From Mesorhizobium sp. WSM4313 (lineage in GTDB: Bacteria; Pseudomonadota; Alphaproteobacteria; Rhizobiales; Rhizobiaceae): a DNA stretch of 64,000 nucleotides. Positions 8,140 through 16,899 of the stretch are shown in pieces. The stretch covers positions 422,676-486,675 of the forward strand of contig NZ_NSFT01000004.1 in the NCBI RefSeq assembly GCF_002294725.1, in the 5' to 3' direction. Each line of letters opens with the position of its first letter. Positions within the stretch are counted from its first letter, which is position 1. The notes beneath the pieces are model-generated. The model was not told the DNA's origin and ran no database searches. It saw nothing but the letters and a program-made list of their open reading frames with translations. The position numbers and the translations under genes are program-made.

Positions 8140-8216
8140 GGTCCCGTAGCTCAGCTGGATAGAGCACCGGCCTTCTAAGCCGATGGTCGCAGGTTCGAAT
8201 CCTGCCGGGATCGCCA
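8140..8216 (+). tRNA. tRNA-Arg (anticodon TCT)
   Basis: A 77-base tRNA with encoded CCA. The acceptor stem GGTCCCG pairs with CGGGATC with one G-T pair. The anticodon stem CGGCC with its loop CTTCTAA gives TCT, reading AGA. The T arm GCAGG-TTCGAAT-CCTGC is perfect. The sequence right after it opens the glycan-modification cluster, a common place for insertion of acquired genes. Confidence 0.96.
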
Positions 8217-8259
8217 TTTTGTTCAGTGGCTTATGAGATCCGGCCGGCTCCGGATCCGA

Positions 8260-9246
8260 TCAGAAGTCGTTCACGGCCTGCCCGGCGGGGCCGCCGAGAT
8301 AAGTGTTCCACACATAGTCCCGAAGCATTTCCCGGTGCTCCATCGTTCGATGGTGGTACCCTGGCCTTTCCGGGTATGACACGCCGGCGAGGTGAAAGAA
8401 GGCGCCGTCGATAAACTCATGCCGCCCGACCGCGCCCGCCATCGTCATCGGCCGCTGTTCCAGCGTTGCGACGGCGACATCCGCCTCGGCGAGTTTCGAA
8501 TAGAGAACCGCCCAGTTTGCGCCGCCAGTGTCGAGGCCGAGGTTCAAGCGCGGCTCGAAGTTCAGCTTGCGATGGGCCACGGCGGAGAACCGATAAAAGC
8601 AGTAGCCTGCCCATAAATTCCAGTGCTGATCGCCCGGCTTGGCCTTGTAAACGTGATTTTCGGTGCCGTACGCCCTGCGGCCATATACGGCTTTGCCGTC
8701 CAGCTTGGACGGGATGTCGAACGGCGTTACCGGGAAGCAGTCATGATCGATGAAGCCGAAGAGCTCCGGCTTGAGGTGGCGCACGATGTTGTGGAAGGCC
8801 CATGTGATTGCAGTTCCGTGCGATCTCGACAGGTGCTTTTCGACCCGCATCGGCAGGGCAAGATAGGGCACGCCGCGCATCTTGCAGACATTGGCAATGA
8901 CCTCCCTTGCCGCAATCTTCGTCGAATTGTCGACGACGACCAAGGTCATTCCTGGCGGTTGCATTTCCCACGCCTTCGTTAACGCGTCGATCACCCACGG
9001 CACGTTGAAGGCGACCGTGACGCACACGCGCGAGACCCCGGCCTCCTGCAATTCCTTCGCAAGAAGACGCCCGGATGCGCGCCCGCGATGCTCGAAGACG
9101 TTGTAGACCACCTGGTTCCTGAGCGCCCTTAACCGGATAACCGTCCGGCTTCGGCTCAGTCTGTCAACGAGCGGTTTGAATGCCAAAGCTGTCTCGCAAT
9201 AGCTGTGTCCCGATGTTTTCTTTGCCCGGCGTCGCTGGGAAATCAA
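8260..9246 (-). CDS. Glycosyltransferase-like protein
   Basis: A protein of up to 328 residues with a GT-A-like layout: VSRVCVTVAFNVPWVIDAL, TLVVVDNSTK and a DxD-like site in FGFIDHDCFP. A late segment with GLDTGGANWAVL and a His-rich HHRTMEH follows. The acceptor and donor are unknown; a role in surface polysaccharide or lipid glycosylation fits its neighbours. The outermost start is a TTG at 9246. A GTG at 9111 preceded by AGGA is an alternative that would drop 45 basic residues. The gene follows the FkbM methyltransferase by 40 bases and is likely in its operon. Confidence 0.7.
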   Translation of the reverse strand: MISQRRRAKKTSGHSYCETALAFKPLVDRLSRSRTVIRLRALRNQVVYNVFEHRGRASGRLLAKELQEAGVSRVCVTVAFNVPWVIDALTKAWEMQPPGMTLVVVDNSTKIAAREVIANVCKMRGVPYLALPMRVEKHLSRSHGTAITWAFHNIVRHLKPELFGFIDHDCFPVTPFDIPSKLDGKAVYGRRAYGTENHVYKAKPGDQHWNLWAGYCFYRFSAVAHRKLNFEPRLNLGLDTGGANWAVLYSKLAEADVAVATLEQRPMTMAGAVGRHEFIDGAFFHLAGVSYPERPGYHHRTMEHREMLRDYVWNTYLGGPAGQAVNDF

Positions 9247-9286
9247 GCAGCTTGGAGCGTGGCCAGCAGGCGTTTGGGGCTTTGCT

Positions 9287-9946
9287 TCAGCCCCAATCCA
9301 AATCGATATTAGCGATATTCTCTCGCGAAATGCGTTCGCGAAGCGCTCGGATCCTGACGTCCAGATCGGGGGACAACCTCTCGTGGGTCTCGACCAAGAT
9401 GCGGCCTATCGAACGATAGATTCCTTCGTCCAGCATGGCCTCGATGCACTCCACCTCGGCACCCTCGATGTCCATTTTCACAATAGCAATGGGGTCGCGA
9501 ATTGCTTTCAGGAATTCCACCAAATCGACGACTTCGACTTCAAAAGCGCTTCCCTTCGCATGTGCGGGCACCTCGAATAGGGATGACCACTCTGTCATTC
9601 GGATGTTCTGAGTGTCCGGTCTCTGATGGAGAGTAGCCTTTCGCGCTGACCCGCCAACTGCTTTGGGAATGATCGTCACCCGTTTGTCGTCGCCGAACCG
9701 GCGCGTCAGCATTTTGAGCGCGGTTGGGTCGGGCTCGAAAGCTATTACCTTCATGCCATAGCTGAGGGCGTGCCGCGTGACGTCGCCGACATTGGCGCCA
9801 AGATCGATAAACAAGCCGTTTGGGGAGGTGGCTTTCATCAATTGATGAAAGTTGAATTCGGCTTGTCGCTTCGGGCGCGGCGGACGATGCCACCTGCGGT
9901 ACAGATGCCAGCGCAGTATGAATTCGAGATAACTTTCCTGTAACAC
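9287..9946 (-). CDS. FkbM family methyltransferase
   Basis: A 219-residue SAM-dependent methyltransferase. Motif I is GLFIDLGANVGDVTRHA (about residues 44-60), followed by KVIAFEPDP, and IVKMDIEGAEVECIEAML, which is the diagnostic FkbM signature. Such enzymes often O-methylate sugars in surface glycans. The start is a GTG at 9946 with GGTGG a few bases upstream. It heads a two-gene unit with the glycosyltransferase and is divergent from the acetyltransferase gene. Confidence 0.92.
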   Translation of the reverse strand: MLQESYLEFILRWHLYRRWHRPPRPKRQAEFNFHQLMKATSPNGLFIDLGANVGDVTRHALSYGMKVIAFEPDPTALKMLTRRFGDDKRVTIIPKAVGGSARKATLHQRPDTQNIRMTEWSSLFEVPAHAKGSAFEVEVVDLVEFLKAIRDPIAIVKMDIEGAEVECIEAMLDEGIYRSIGRILVETHERLSPDLDVRIRALRERISRENIANIDLDWG

Positions 9947-10140
9947 AGTCCACCCGCCTTTTGACCGAAGCGGGTATAATCTTGGCTGGATCGAGTATCA
10001 ACCATGCCTTCACGACGCGACGGGAAGGTACAGTCGTTCGATTCGTTACCTGGTGCAAAGGAGCGACCCGTCACTGACCTCGCGCTTGCTACTTCGGCTT
10101 ATGTACGGCTATGTCGCTGATGGGCTAGGGGAGGTTTGCG

Positions 10141-10731
10141 ATGTCGACATTTTCCAAATGGCTGAGGGAAGTCCGTTCCAAACTGCCGGAGCATGTGACC
10201 GTTGGCCGTCACTCTTACGGTGTGAAAAGGCAGAAGATCATGTTTTCCTCGCAGGACGCTCCGCTGACAATAGGAGCCTTCTGCTCTGTTGCCGGGCGGG
10301 TGCTTTTCATGTGCTCCGGCCAGCACCCGACCGAGAGCGCAACCTCGTTTCCAATCTACAGCCGATTGCTGAAGCAGCCCGAGCCGATCCCCAATGGCGG
10401 CAAGCCGTCCGGCATCACCATCGGCAACGACGTCTGGATCGGCAATGGCGCGATGATCCTGCCGGGGGTGGAGATCGGCGATGGTGCAGTCGTCGGCGCC
10501 GGGGCCGTCGTCACCAAAAATGTGCCCCCCTATGCGATCGTCGGCGGGTCTCCTGCTCGGCTGATAAGATACCGCTTTCCCGAAGAGATCATCTCGAAGC
10601 TGCAGGCGATCCAATGGTGGCATTGGGACGATGACAAGGTCAAACGTGAGGCGGCCATGCTCACTGGCTCCATCGAAGCTTTCGTCGCGAAGCATTTTGT
10701 GGCAGGCACCGCCCTCAATCGGTCGGGGTAG
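10141..10731 (+). CDS. CatB-related hexapeptide O-acetyltransferase
   Basis: A 196-residue left-handed beta-helix acetyltransferase of the xenobiotic/CatB type. Hexapeptide repeats run through [18 protein letters not shown] and [19 protein letters not shown], with the catalytic His probably in CSGQHPTES. The ending [18 protein letters not shown] is typical. It uses acetyl-CoA to acetylate a hydroxyl; in this cluster the acceptor is probably a sugar rather than an antibiotic. The start ATG at 10141 follows GGGGAGG. It precedes the GT8 gene by nine bases. Confidence 0.9.
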   Translation: MSTFSKWLREVRSKLPEHVTVGRHSYGVKRQKIMFSSQDAPLTIGAFCSVAGRVLFMCSGQHPTESATSFPIYSRLLKQPEPIPNGGKPSGITIGNDVWIGNGAMILPGVEIGDGAVVGAGAVVTKNVPPYAIVGGSPARLIRYRFPEEIISKLQAIQWWHWDDDKVKREAAMLTGSIEAFVAKHFVAGTALNRSG

Positions 10732-10740
10732 ACGGCAGCG

Positions 10741-11706
10741 ATGACGAACTCCTGTTTTTTTATAGCGGCTGACGCCACTTATTTTCCTTATGCCTGCCTG
10801 GCGGCGCGCCGAATTTTGGATGTTTCAAAAAAACCGACGGACGGTTTCATTCTTCATCTTGGCGCCAGCGACGCCGACAAGAGCGTCGCCGATCGTCTGT
10901 TGAAGGATCGCGTCCGGGTGGTTGATGTAACTGAATCCATGGCCGCATCCAGCTACCGCTTTCGCCCAGGCAGCGTTGCGACGTTCATCCGGCTCTTTGT
11001 GGACCAGTTTGCGGAGTTTGCACCTTACGACCGCATAGCGCATATCGATTGCGACGTGCTTTTCAACCGGGACATTGCCGATCTTGTGGAGCAGCCTCTT
11101 CAGGCCGCATTGCTCGCAGCGCATGACGATTACATGTATTTCCGGCTAGCCTACCGGCAAAAAATGTCCATGCAGCCGGGCGCGCCGTACTTCAACGCCG
11201 GCATCATCGTCTTCAATATGCCGCCGGTGCGCGAACAGGGACTCATGCAGGAGGCTCGGAGACTCGCCGTCGAAGGCCAGATGAACGATCAAAATGCCCT
11301 GAACGTCGTCTTCGAGGGCAAATGGCAGACGATGCATCCCAACTGGAATTTGCAATCGCTTGGAACGAGAGAGTTTCGTTTCTCGCAAGCCTGGGCCAGG
11401 CATTTCGCGGGCGGTAAGCCGTGGGGCAATCAGGTCGGCGTCGAACTTGAAGCTCTCAGGATATGGCGCGACCTGGCAAAGGACACGCCTTGGGGCAAGC
11501 CGTTCGAGCAGCGCATACCCTTCGAGCGCGGCGTGATGAAGCGCTTCTTCCGGCGCTTCGATGCTGTTGCCGGTCTTTTCGGCAAGGACGTGCAGCGCCG
11601 CCGGGCCAGATATGACGGCACGAAGATGCATCAGCTCTACGCCCGGCAGGCGGATGAAGGAGCAATGGCGGTCCAGTTTCCCGAAGTGCTTGGCGATTTC
11701 GCCTGA
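10741..11706 (+). CDS. Glycosyltransferase family 8 protein
   Basis: A 321-residue GT8 enzyme, the family of LPS galactosyl- and glucosyltransferases. The metal-binding DxD is in IAHIDCDVLFN at about residue 103, the acceptor-side motif is PYFNAGIIVFN, and the late MNDQNALNVVF and HPNWN segments are family hallmarks. It should transfer a hexose from UDP-sugar with retention of configuration. It forms a two-gene unit with the upstream acetyltransferase. A hairpin terminator follows about 30 bases after its stop. Confidence 0.9.
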   Translation: MTNSCFFIAADATYFPYACLAARRILDVSKKPTDGFILHLGASDADKSVADRLLKDRVRVVDVTESMAASSYRFRPGSVATFIRLFVDQFAEFAPYDRIAHIDCDVLFNRDIADLVEQPLQAALLAAHDDYMYFRLAYRQKMSMQPGAPYFNAGIIVFNMPPVREQGLMQEARRLAVEGQMNDQNALNVVFEGKWQTMHPNWNLQSLGTREFRFSQAWARHFAGGKPWGNQVGVELEALRIWRDLAKDTPWGKPFEQRIPFERGVMKRFFRRFDAVAGLFGKDVQRRRARYDGTKMHQLYARQADEGAMAVQFPEVLGDFA

Positions 11707-11736
11707 TCAGGCGTCGCTTCGCCCTCATTGAAAGCA

Positions 11737-11772
11737 AAGCCCGCCGCGGCAATGGGCAACCGCGACGGGCTT
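11737..11772. terminator. Hairpin terminator between convergent genes
   Basis: AAGCCCG-C-CGCGG (11737-11749) pairs with CCGCG-A-CGGGCTT (11760-11772) around a 10-base loop, with one mismatch. It lies between the stop of the GT8 gene and the stop of the convergent DUF982 gene and could act in both directions. There is no long T-run. Confidence 0.6.
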
Positions 11773-11812
11773 GGCGACGCCCCTGGTGGGACGCCATTGG
11801 AAAAATCGAGCG

Positions 11813-12055
11813 CTACGCCAGCAGGCCGGCGACCTTGGCTGCCTTGCGCAGTGTCTTGCGGGCTTCCACCGGGCTGCGCAGGCCATCGAGTGCATCGCGG
11901 CAGACACGGCTTGCCGAGCGCCAGGCGCCGCCGCGCGCCGGCCCCGGCCAGCGCTGGTCGAGGCATTCCATCGCCTCGAAACAGCTTGATACCTTGCGCT
12001 GGCCGTTTGGCTGGAAATCGATCACGACTGGTTCGGAAAACCAGACATCGTTCAT
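11813..12055 (-). CDS. DUF982 protein (first copy)
   Basis: An 80-residue protein of the DUF982 family, which is abundant in rhizobia and has no known function. The pattern is an N-terminal aromatic-rich FSEPVVIDF stretch, a central AMECLDQRWPG block, a conserved small-residue helix with Cys (SRVCRDALDGL) and a C-terminal ARKTLRKAAKVAG helix. The ATG at 12055 is chosen because GGAGG stands five bases upstream. A second member lies 228 bases upstream on the same strand and a third is at 48608. Confidence 0.8.
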   Translation of the reverse strand: MNDVWFSEPVVIDFQPNGQRKVSSCFEAMECLDQRWPGPARGGAWRSASRVCRDALDGLRSPVEARKTLRKAAKVAGLLA

Positions 12056-12283
12056 CACTTCCTCCGTTCTTGTGATTGTCTTTTAGAGCAAGCAATCGGC
12101 GCCGGATGGGCGCCCGATGCAGGTTCGCGAGGCGATGCGGAACCCGCGCGTTAACCAATCATCGCGCATTAGGTTCCGAAGAATCTTAAGGTGGCGACAG
12201 GCCGCGTTCGGACCGGCTCATGGGCACCGGTTGGCGCGCGATCCGGGCCGCTAAATCGCGCGACCAAGGGCCTTCAAAACGCT

Positions 12284-12529
12284 CTATTCCACCAGCACAT
12301 GCGCCTCGCGCGCGGCGACGATAAAGGCCTCCCTGGCGTTGTCCGCCGCGATGTCGCCGCGGATCGCCCGGCGGCAGGCGCGCAGCGCCGCGCCATGCAA
12401 CGCGCTGCCGGCATCGCGCCATTGGCCGGTCAGCAGTTCGACGGCTTGCTCCGCGTTGGATATATGCCGGATAGAGCCGGAAACGCCGACGGCGACTTCG
12501 ACCGGCCTGGAAAACCATCCCTGGATCAT
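12284..12529 (-). CDS. DUF982 protein (second copy)
   Basis: An 81-residue DUF982 member: WFSRPVEVAVG at the start, AVELLTGQWRD in the middle, ALRACRRAIRGD and ARE-AFIVAARE at the end. It shares the family spacing with the copies at 11813 and 48608 but only modest identity, so they are old paralogs rather than a recent duplication. GGGAG lies about ten bases before the start. No function is known. Confidence 0.8.
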   Translation of the reverse strand: MIQGWFSRPVEVAVGVSGSIRHISNAEQAVELLTGQWRDAGSALHGAALRACRRAIRGDIAADNAREAFIVAAREAHVLVE

Positions 12530-12636
12530 CGCGAAAGCTCTCCCGAAATATGTCGGAACACGAAATTTTGCCGCGTGGTTCCGATCCGGAACGTCAACTT
12601 ACCGTGAAGCCGTCTCACGAAGGCGGCGCACGCCGT

Positions 12637-12831
12637 TCATCGGCCAAGCGGCCGCCGCGAAAGCTCCATCAATTCCGCCTCGTCGGTGATGCCCGCCATG
12701 TAATTGGCGATGATGCGCGAAGCGCGCGCTTCCTTCTGTTCGGCGGTCTCGCCCTCGACATTGCCGTTCGCGTAGACACGGCCAAGCATGGCCGTCTCGT
12801 CAGGGGTGAATGTGTTGCGCACCGCGGTCAT
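12637..12831 (-). CDS. Small conserved-looking hypothetical protein
   Basis: A 64-residue, mostly helical, charged soluble protein beginning MTAVRNTFTPDE and ending MELSRRPLGR. It has a well-placed GAGGAAG ribosome site before the ATG at 12831, the strongest argument that it is real. It shows no membrane segment or recognisable domain. It stands alone upstream of the DUF982 pair on the same strand. Confidence 0.6.
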   Translation of the reverse strand: MTAVRNTFTPDETAMLGRVYANGNVEGETAEQKEARASRIIANYMAGITDEAELMELSRRPLGR

Positions 12832-13250
12832 GGCTTCCTCCTAATAGCCCGGCCCCTCTCTGCCCCGGCTAACATATTAGCATGCTTCAAGATCGGGAGT
12901 GAGTCGCCGGTACATAGCCGCAGGCCTCTTTGGTCAGCCGCCTCGCCCGGCCTGCTTCCGCGGCTGCGGCTGACCGCTGTTTTGTCGGGTCTCGTTATAT
13001 TCTTGCCGAATGAGCATTGCGCTGATACGCATTAGCAGCACGGAATTTTTCCGAGTCTGCATTGACTTGCGGCGAGAAAAGCGCCGTGCGTTCTGTCCGA
13101 GACCAGCAACCCCGACGTGGTGGCAACCGGGTTACGAAGGGGTTCTGGTCGAAAAGAAGCAGGGCAGGTCCCGTCCAAATCGGGGCACGCCCGTCAACGC
13201 TCTGGAACTCCGAAGCCATTGCCCCCATGGCCTTCGGAAGAGCATGAACC
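12832..13250. other. Intergenic stretch without a supported gene
   Basis: About 420 bases between divergent genes. AT-rich patches near 12865-12890 and 12990-13050 could be promoters for the two flanking genes. A 117-residue minus-strand frame at 12995-13348 overlaps the ArsR gene and has no ribosome site, so I do not call it. Confidence 0.5.
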
Positions 13251-13622
13251 ATGGGGAAATCGATGGTCACCAAGAAACTTACCGCCAACGCAGAAAGCGC
13301 GGCAGCCTTTCTTGCGGTGATGGGCAACGAGAAGCGTCTGCTCATCATGAACTACCTCGCTGAGGGCGAACTCTCGGTCGGCGTGCTCGCCGACAAGGTC
13401 GAACTCAGCCAGTCGGCGCTGTCGCAACACCTGGCCAAACTGCGCAGGTTTGGTCTTGTCGAAACCCGCCGCGATCGTCAGATGGTCTATTATTCCTGCA
13501 AGTCTTCGGCAGCGCGCGAGCTTCTGACACTGCTCGATGGCCTGCTGACGACGGACAAGCCGCTTGCCGGACCGGCAAGGCAGGCCTTGGTCGAGAGGAT
13601 GCGGCGGCCGCAGGCTGCCTGA
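13251..13622 (+). CDS. ArsR family winged-helix regulator
   Basis: A 123-residue ArsR/SmtB regulator. The winged helix is clear: AAFLAVMGNEKRLLIMNYL, LSVGVLADKVELSQSALSQHLAKL as the recognition helix-turn-helix, then LVETRRDRQMVYYSC for the wing. The metal box ELCVCDL of ArsR/SmtB sensors is replaced by ELSVGVL, so metal sensing at that site is unlikely; it resembles redox- or sulfide-type members. A start at 13263 (MVTKK) is an alternative. No target gene is adjacent. Confidence 0.9.
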   Translation: MGKSMVTKKLTANAESAAAFLAVMGNEKRLLIMNYLAEGELSVGVLADKVELSQSALSQHLAKLRRFGLVETRRDRQMVYYSCKSSAARELLTLLDGLLTTDKPLAGPARQALVERMRRPQAA

Positions 13623-14045
13623 GCTGCTTGCCATGCACGGACGAGGCCGGGGGGCCTTCGTCCGGCGCGACGCCTCGACGGCGCAGACTGAGTATAAGCG
13701 GACCGCATCGCGTCGCCGCCCACGTCTCCTTGAACAGCTCTTGCCAGGCCGCTCGCCGGCGGTTCATCACGTTTGTTTGAGAGGCGATGCGTCGAAGCCC
13801 GATATTCGCTGCAAGCCGCTGATAACACGTGGTTTCTCGTGTGACTGGGTGCGCGGCTCAGCCGAAGATTACGGATTTGTAAGTCGCCTGGCCGGGCGCT
13901 GTTGGTTAAATTCCAAGTCGATCCACACCCCCGGATCATGACGGCGCCAAGCTTCCACTTCGGCTCCGTAAGAGGCTCGCCGCTCCCGGCGGGCCTCTTT
14001 CGTTGCGGGTCGACGATGTGCCTTGCCGCCCAACGACGCCTCGCT
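13623..14045. other. Intergenic stretch without a supported gene
   Basis: About 420 bases between the ArsR gene and the end of the Pot-type transporter operon. It holds the hairpin at 13970-14000 and no reading frame with a ribosome site or recognisable product. Confidence 0.5.
13970..14000. terminator. Terminator-like hairpin downstream of the ABC transporter operon
   Basis: AAGAGGC-T-CGCCG (from 13970) pairs with CGGCG-G-GCCTCTT (to 14000) around a four-base loop, followed on the plus strand by TCGTT. It lies 46 bases past the stop of the last transporter gene on the minus strand and could serve both sides. Confidence 0.55.
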
Positions 14046-14852
14046 CTAGCGTGCGCCGCGCTGCCTTGTGATGACGCTGCGCACGGCGAGCACCAGCACG
14101 GTGATAATGATCAGGATCACCGAGAGCGCGGCGATCGCCGGGTCGATGTTATCACGCAGGCCCATCCACATCAGGCGCGGCAGGGTGATGGCGTTGACCG
14201 AGGTGATGAACAGCGTCACGCCGATCTCTTCCCAGGAGAGCACGAAAGACAGCAGCGCCGCGGTGACGATGCCGAACTTGATGTTGGGCATGATGACGCG
14301 CGTCGCGCGCTCCCACACGCTGGCCCCGAGCCCGCGCGCGGCAAGGTCGATGCGCCGGTCGAGCTGGCTGAGCGACACGAGGATGAGCACCGTGGCGAAA
14401 GGCACGGTCATCACCGAATGCGCCATGGCGACGCCCAGCCAGGTATCATACCCGAAGAAGGAGGTGACGCCGGAAACCGAGGTGAGCAGGAAATAGAGCG
14501 TCACCGCCGAGACCACCGGCGGCACCACCATCGGCAACAGCACGAAGCCGACAAGGGCGGCGGTGAAGCGCGGCTGAAACATCCACACGCCGAGGCTGAA
14601 GGTGAGGGCAAGCACGGTGGAAAGGATGCTGCTGACGATGCCGATCCTGAGCGACAGCAGGATCGAGTCCAACCAGCGCGGATCCTCGATCAGCGAGCGG
14701 TAGTGGCGCAGCGACAGTTCACCCGTCGGCATGGTCAGCATCCGGCTCGGCGTCAGCGACACCGGGATGACGGCGAGCAACGGCATCAGCAGGAAGAGTG
14801 CCACCAGAACGGCGAGGAGCAGCGAGACGGGGCCGGGCCGGTAGGTCGGCAT
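14046..14852 (-). CDS. ABC transporter permease, PotC-like
   Basis: A 268-residue inner-membrane permease with about six helices. The EAA loop is seen at DLAARGLGASVWERATRVIMPNI, and the fold matches the second permease of spermidine/putrescine-type importers. It follows the other permease gene by five bases and is the last gene of an operon with substrate-binding, ATPase and PotB-like genes. The ATG at 14852 gives a normal cytoplasmic N-terminus ahead of the first helix. Confidence 0.9.
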   Translation of the reverse strand: MPTYRPGPVSLLLAVLVALFLLMPLLAVIPVSLTPSRMLTMPTGELSLRHYRSLIEDPRWLDSILLSLRIGIVSSILSTVLALTFSLGVWMFQPRFTAALVGFVLLPMVVPPVVSAVTLYFLLTSVSGVTSFFGYDTWLGVAMAHSVMTVPFATVLILVSLSQLDRRIDLAARGLGASVWERATRVIMPNIKFGIVTAALLSFVLSWEEIGVTLFITSVNAITLPRLMWMGLRDNIDPAIAALSVILIIITVLVLAVRSVITRQRGAR

Positions 14853-14857
14853 CTTGG

Positions 14858-15691
14858 CTACACCAATTGCTTCGGTTTGACGTAGCGGAACAGCAGCGCC
14901 ATCAGCGCGCCGACGAACACCACCAGCACGACGCTGATCGCCGCGCCCAGCCCCCAGTCCGGGCTCTGGAAGATGCGCAGGTAAATGAGCTCCGCGATCA
15001 TGACGCTGCGGCCGCCGCCGAGGATTGCCGGCGTGACGAAGAAGCCCAGCGAGAAGACGAAGGTGATCAGCGCCGAGCCGATGATGCCGGAGCGCGTCAT
15101 CGGCACGAACACCGTCCAGAAGGTACGCATGCGGCTGGAGCCAAGGCCACGCGCCGCGAGCAGCACGCGCTCGTCCAGGCTGCGCATGGCGGATGCCAGC
15201 GGGAACACCGCGAAAGGAATGAGAAAATGCGACATGCCGACGATGACGCCGAACTCGTTGCGCACCAAAGTCAGCGGCTCCGAGATGAAGCCGACCGATT
15301 GCAGCCAGGTGTTGATCAGGCCGCGGTTGGAGAGCAGCGCGACCCAGCCGAAGGCGCGCGTCAGCACCGAGATCCAGAAAGGCACCAGGATGCAGAACTC
15401 GGCCAGCACACGCTGCACCGGACTGCCGCGCACCCAGACCACGGTGATGGCATAGGCGGCGGTGACCGAGACCACGGTGACGATCGCCGCGATGCGCAGC
15501 GTGCGGATGAACACCGACTGCACCAGGTCGTCGGTGAGCAAAGCGTGGTACTGGCCGAGGCCTGGTGTTGGGAGGGTAAAACTCCACTTCACCACGCCGA
15601 GGAAGGGCCAGGCATAGGCAAGGATCAAAAACAGGAGCAGCGGCGCCATCAACAGCGCCGCGCCCATCCTGTCGGAGAGGGGGCCTCTCAT
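14858..15691 (-). CDS. ABC transporter permease, PotB-like
   Basis: A 277-residue permease with six predicted helices, starting MRGPLSDRMGAALLMAPLLLF. The EAA cytoplasmic loop is VLLAARGLGSSRMRTFWTVFVP. It should form the heterodimeric membrane channel with the PotC-like protein. The first extracytoplasmic loop is long, as in Pot-type systems. Spacing to its neighbours (about 20 bases before, five after) supports one transcript. Confidence 0.9.
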   Translation of the reverse strand: MRGPLSDRMGAALLMAPLLLFLILAYAWPFLGVVKWSFTLPTPGLGQYHALLTDDLVQSVFIRTLRIAAIVTVVSVTAAYAITVVWVRGSPVQRVLAEFCILVPFWISVLTRAFGWVALLSNRGLINTWLQSVGFISEPLTLVRNEFGVIVGMSHFLIPFAVFPLASAMRSLDERVLLAARGLGSSRMRTFWTVFVPMTRSGIIGSALITFVFSLGFFVTPAILGGGRSVMIAELIYLRIFQSPDWGLGAAISVVLVVFVGALMALLFRYVKPKQLV

Positions 15692-15712
15692 CGGTCAGAA
15701 ATCTCGGCCTGA

Positions 15713-16828
15713 TCAGGCCGAGATGATCTTGGTGTATTCGTCGAGCGCGGCGCCGTAATTCTTGGCGTACCACTCCATGTCGAGCGGGATCTGCTTCTTC
15801 ATGTTGTCCGGATCGACCGGGTTGATGCGCTTCTTGTCGGCCGGGATCAGCGCATCGGCCGCCGGATTGGCCGGGCCCTGTCCGAGCTTGTCGAACATCA
15901 CCAGCTCCTTCTGCGGATCCTGGGTGCTGGCGATGAACTTCATCGCCGCGTCCTTGCCGCCGGGATTGTTCTTCAGCACCGCCAGCGCGCCGGGCGAGAT
16001 CAGGCCCTGGTCCCAGATGAACTTGATCTGGCCGCCGGAGTCCTGCTCGATCAACGAGGCGCGGGTCGACCATACGATCGCCATCGAGGCTTCGCCGTTG
16101 AGCAATACGCTCTGGCTTTCGGCGCCGCCGCCCCAATAGGAGACGACGTTTTCCTTGAAGGCGGCGATCTTGTCATGCGCGCGCTTCAGGTCCAGCGGAT
16201 AGAGCGAGGCGGGTGCCACACCGTCTGCCAGCAGCGCCGCTTCCCAGCTCGACACGCCCCATTTGTAGAGCGAGCGCTTGCCGGGGAATTTCTTCACGTC
16301 GAAGAAGTCGGCCATGCCGGTCGGCGCGTTGGAGCCGAATTTCTGCGAGTCATAGGCGATCACATAGGAGAAGAAGTAGGTCGAGGCGGCATATTCCCAG
16401 CCGAAGCCCGGCCGCATCTTGCTCTTGTCGACGACCTTGTAGTCGATCGGCTCGAGCATGCCCTGGCCGCCGAGTGTGATGGCCGAGAACGGATCGACGT
16501 CGACCAGGTCCCAGGTCGGCGCGCCGCTCTTGTACTGCGCGGCGATAGCACCTTCGGTCGGGCCGGAGCCGTCCATCTTGACCGGGATGCCTGTTTCCTT
16601 GGTGAAGGCCTGGCCGTAAGCGGCATCGTAAGCCGTTATGGCGTCGCCGCCCCAGTTCACCAGCACCAGCCCTTTGGTCTCGGCTTGAGCGCCGGTCGAG
16701 CGCAAAAGCATCGGCGTGCCGGCGAGCACGAGGCCCGCAAGCTGCGCGAACTGCCGGCGCGAGATCTCGCCGCGCTTGGTCCGCTCGGCGAGGGATTTGA
16801 TCGTCTGTTTCTTGGTTTCGTTCGTCAT
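15713..16828 (-). CDS. ABC transporter substrate-binding protein, PotD-like with Tat-type signal
   Basis: A 371-residue periplasmic binding protein. The N-terminus carries a twin-arginine motif (ISRRQFAQLAGLVLAG, about residues 22-37), followed by a cleavage-like GAQAE site. The mature part has LVLVNWGGDAITAYD, DLVDVDPFSAITLG and YWGGGAESQSVLLNGE, as in extracellular solute-binding family 1/PotD proteins. Such proteins bind polyamines or other small cations, but the ligand cannot be read from sequence. The neighbouring catabolic genes suggest an amino or guanidino compound. Confidence 0.9.
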   Translation of the reverse strand: MTNETKKQTIKSLAERTKRGEISRRQFAQLAGLVLAGTPMLLRSTGAQAETKGLVLVNWGGDAITAYDAAYGQAFTKETGIPVKMDGSGPTEGAIAAQYKSGAPTWDLVDVDPFSAITLGGQGMLEPIDYKVVDKSKMRPGFGWEYAASTYFFSYVIAYDSQKFGSNAPTGMADFFDVKKFPGKRSLYKWGVSSWEAALLADGVAPASLYPLDLKRAHDKIAAFKENVVSYWGGGAESQSVLLNGEASMAIVWSTRASLIEQDSGGQIKFIWDQGLISPGALAVLKNNPGGKDAAMKFIASTQDPQKELVMFDKLGQGPANPAADALIPADKKRINPVDPDNMKKQIPLDMEWYAKNYGAALDEYTKIISA

Positions 16829-16899
16829 GTCAGTTCCCCTTGTTGTCGTTGATTTTGAACCGGAAGCCGGGCGGCGAATTAAGGCCGCGGCGGCGCTCT

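Noticed and set aside
12995..13348. Minus-strand frame overlapping the start of the ArsR gene
   Set aside because: It has a hydrophobic stretch that resembles a signal peptide but no ribosome site, and runs antisense to the ArsR start region.
13902..15712. Plus-strand frames across the ABC permease genes (327 and 304 residues)
   Set aside because: The minus strand codes two permeases with EAA loops at matching positions; the plus-strand frames are His/Arg/Asp-rich shadows.
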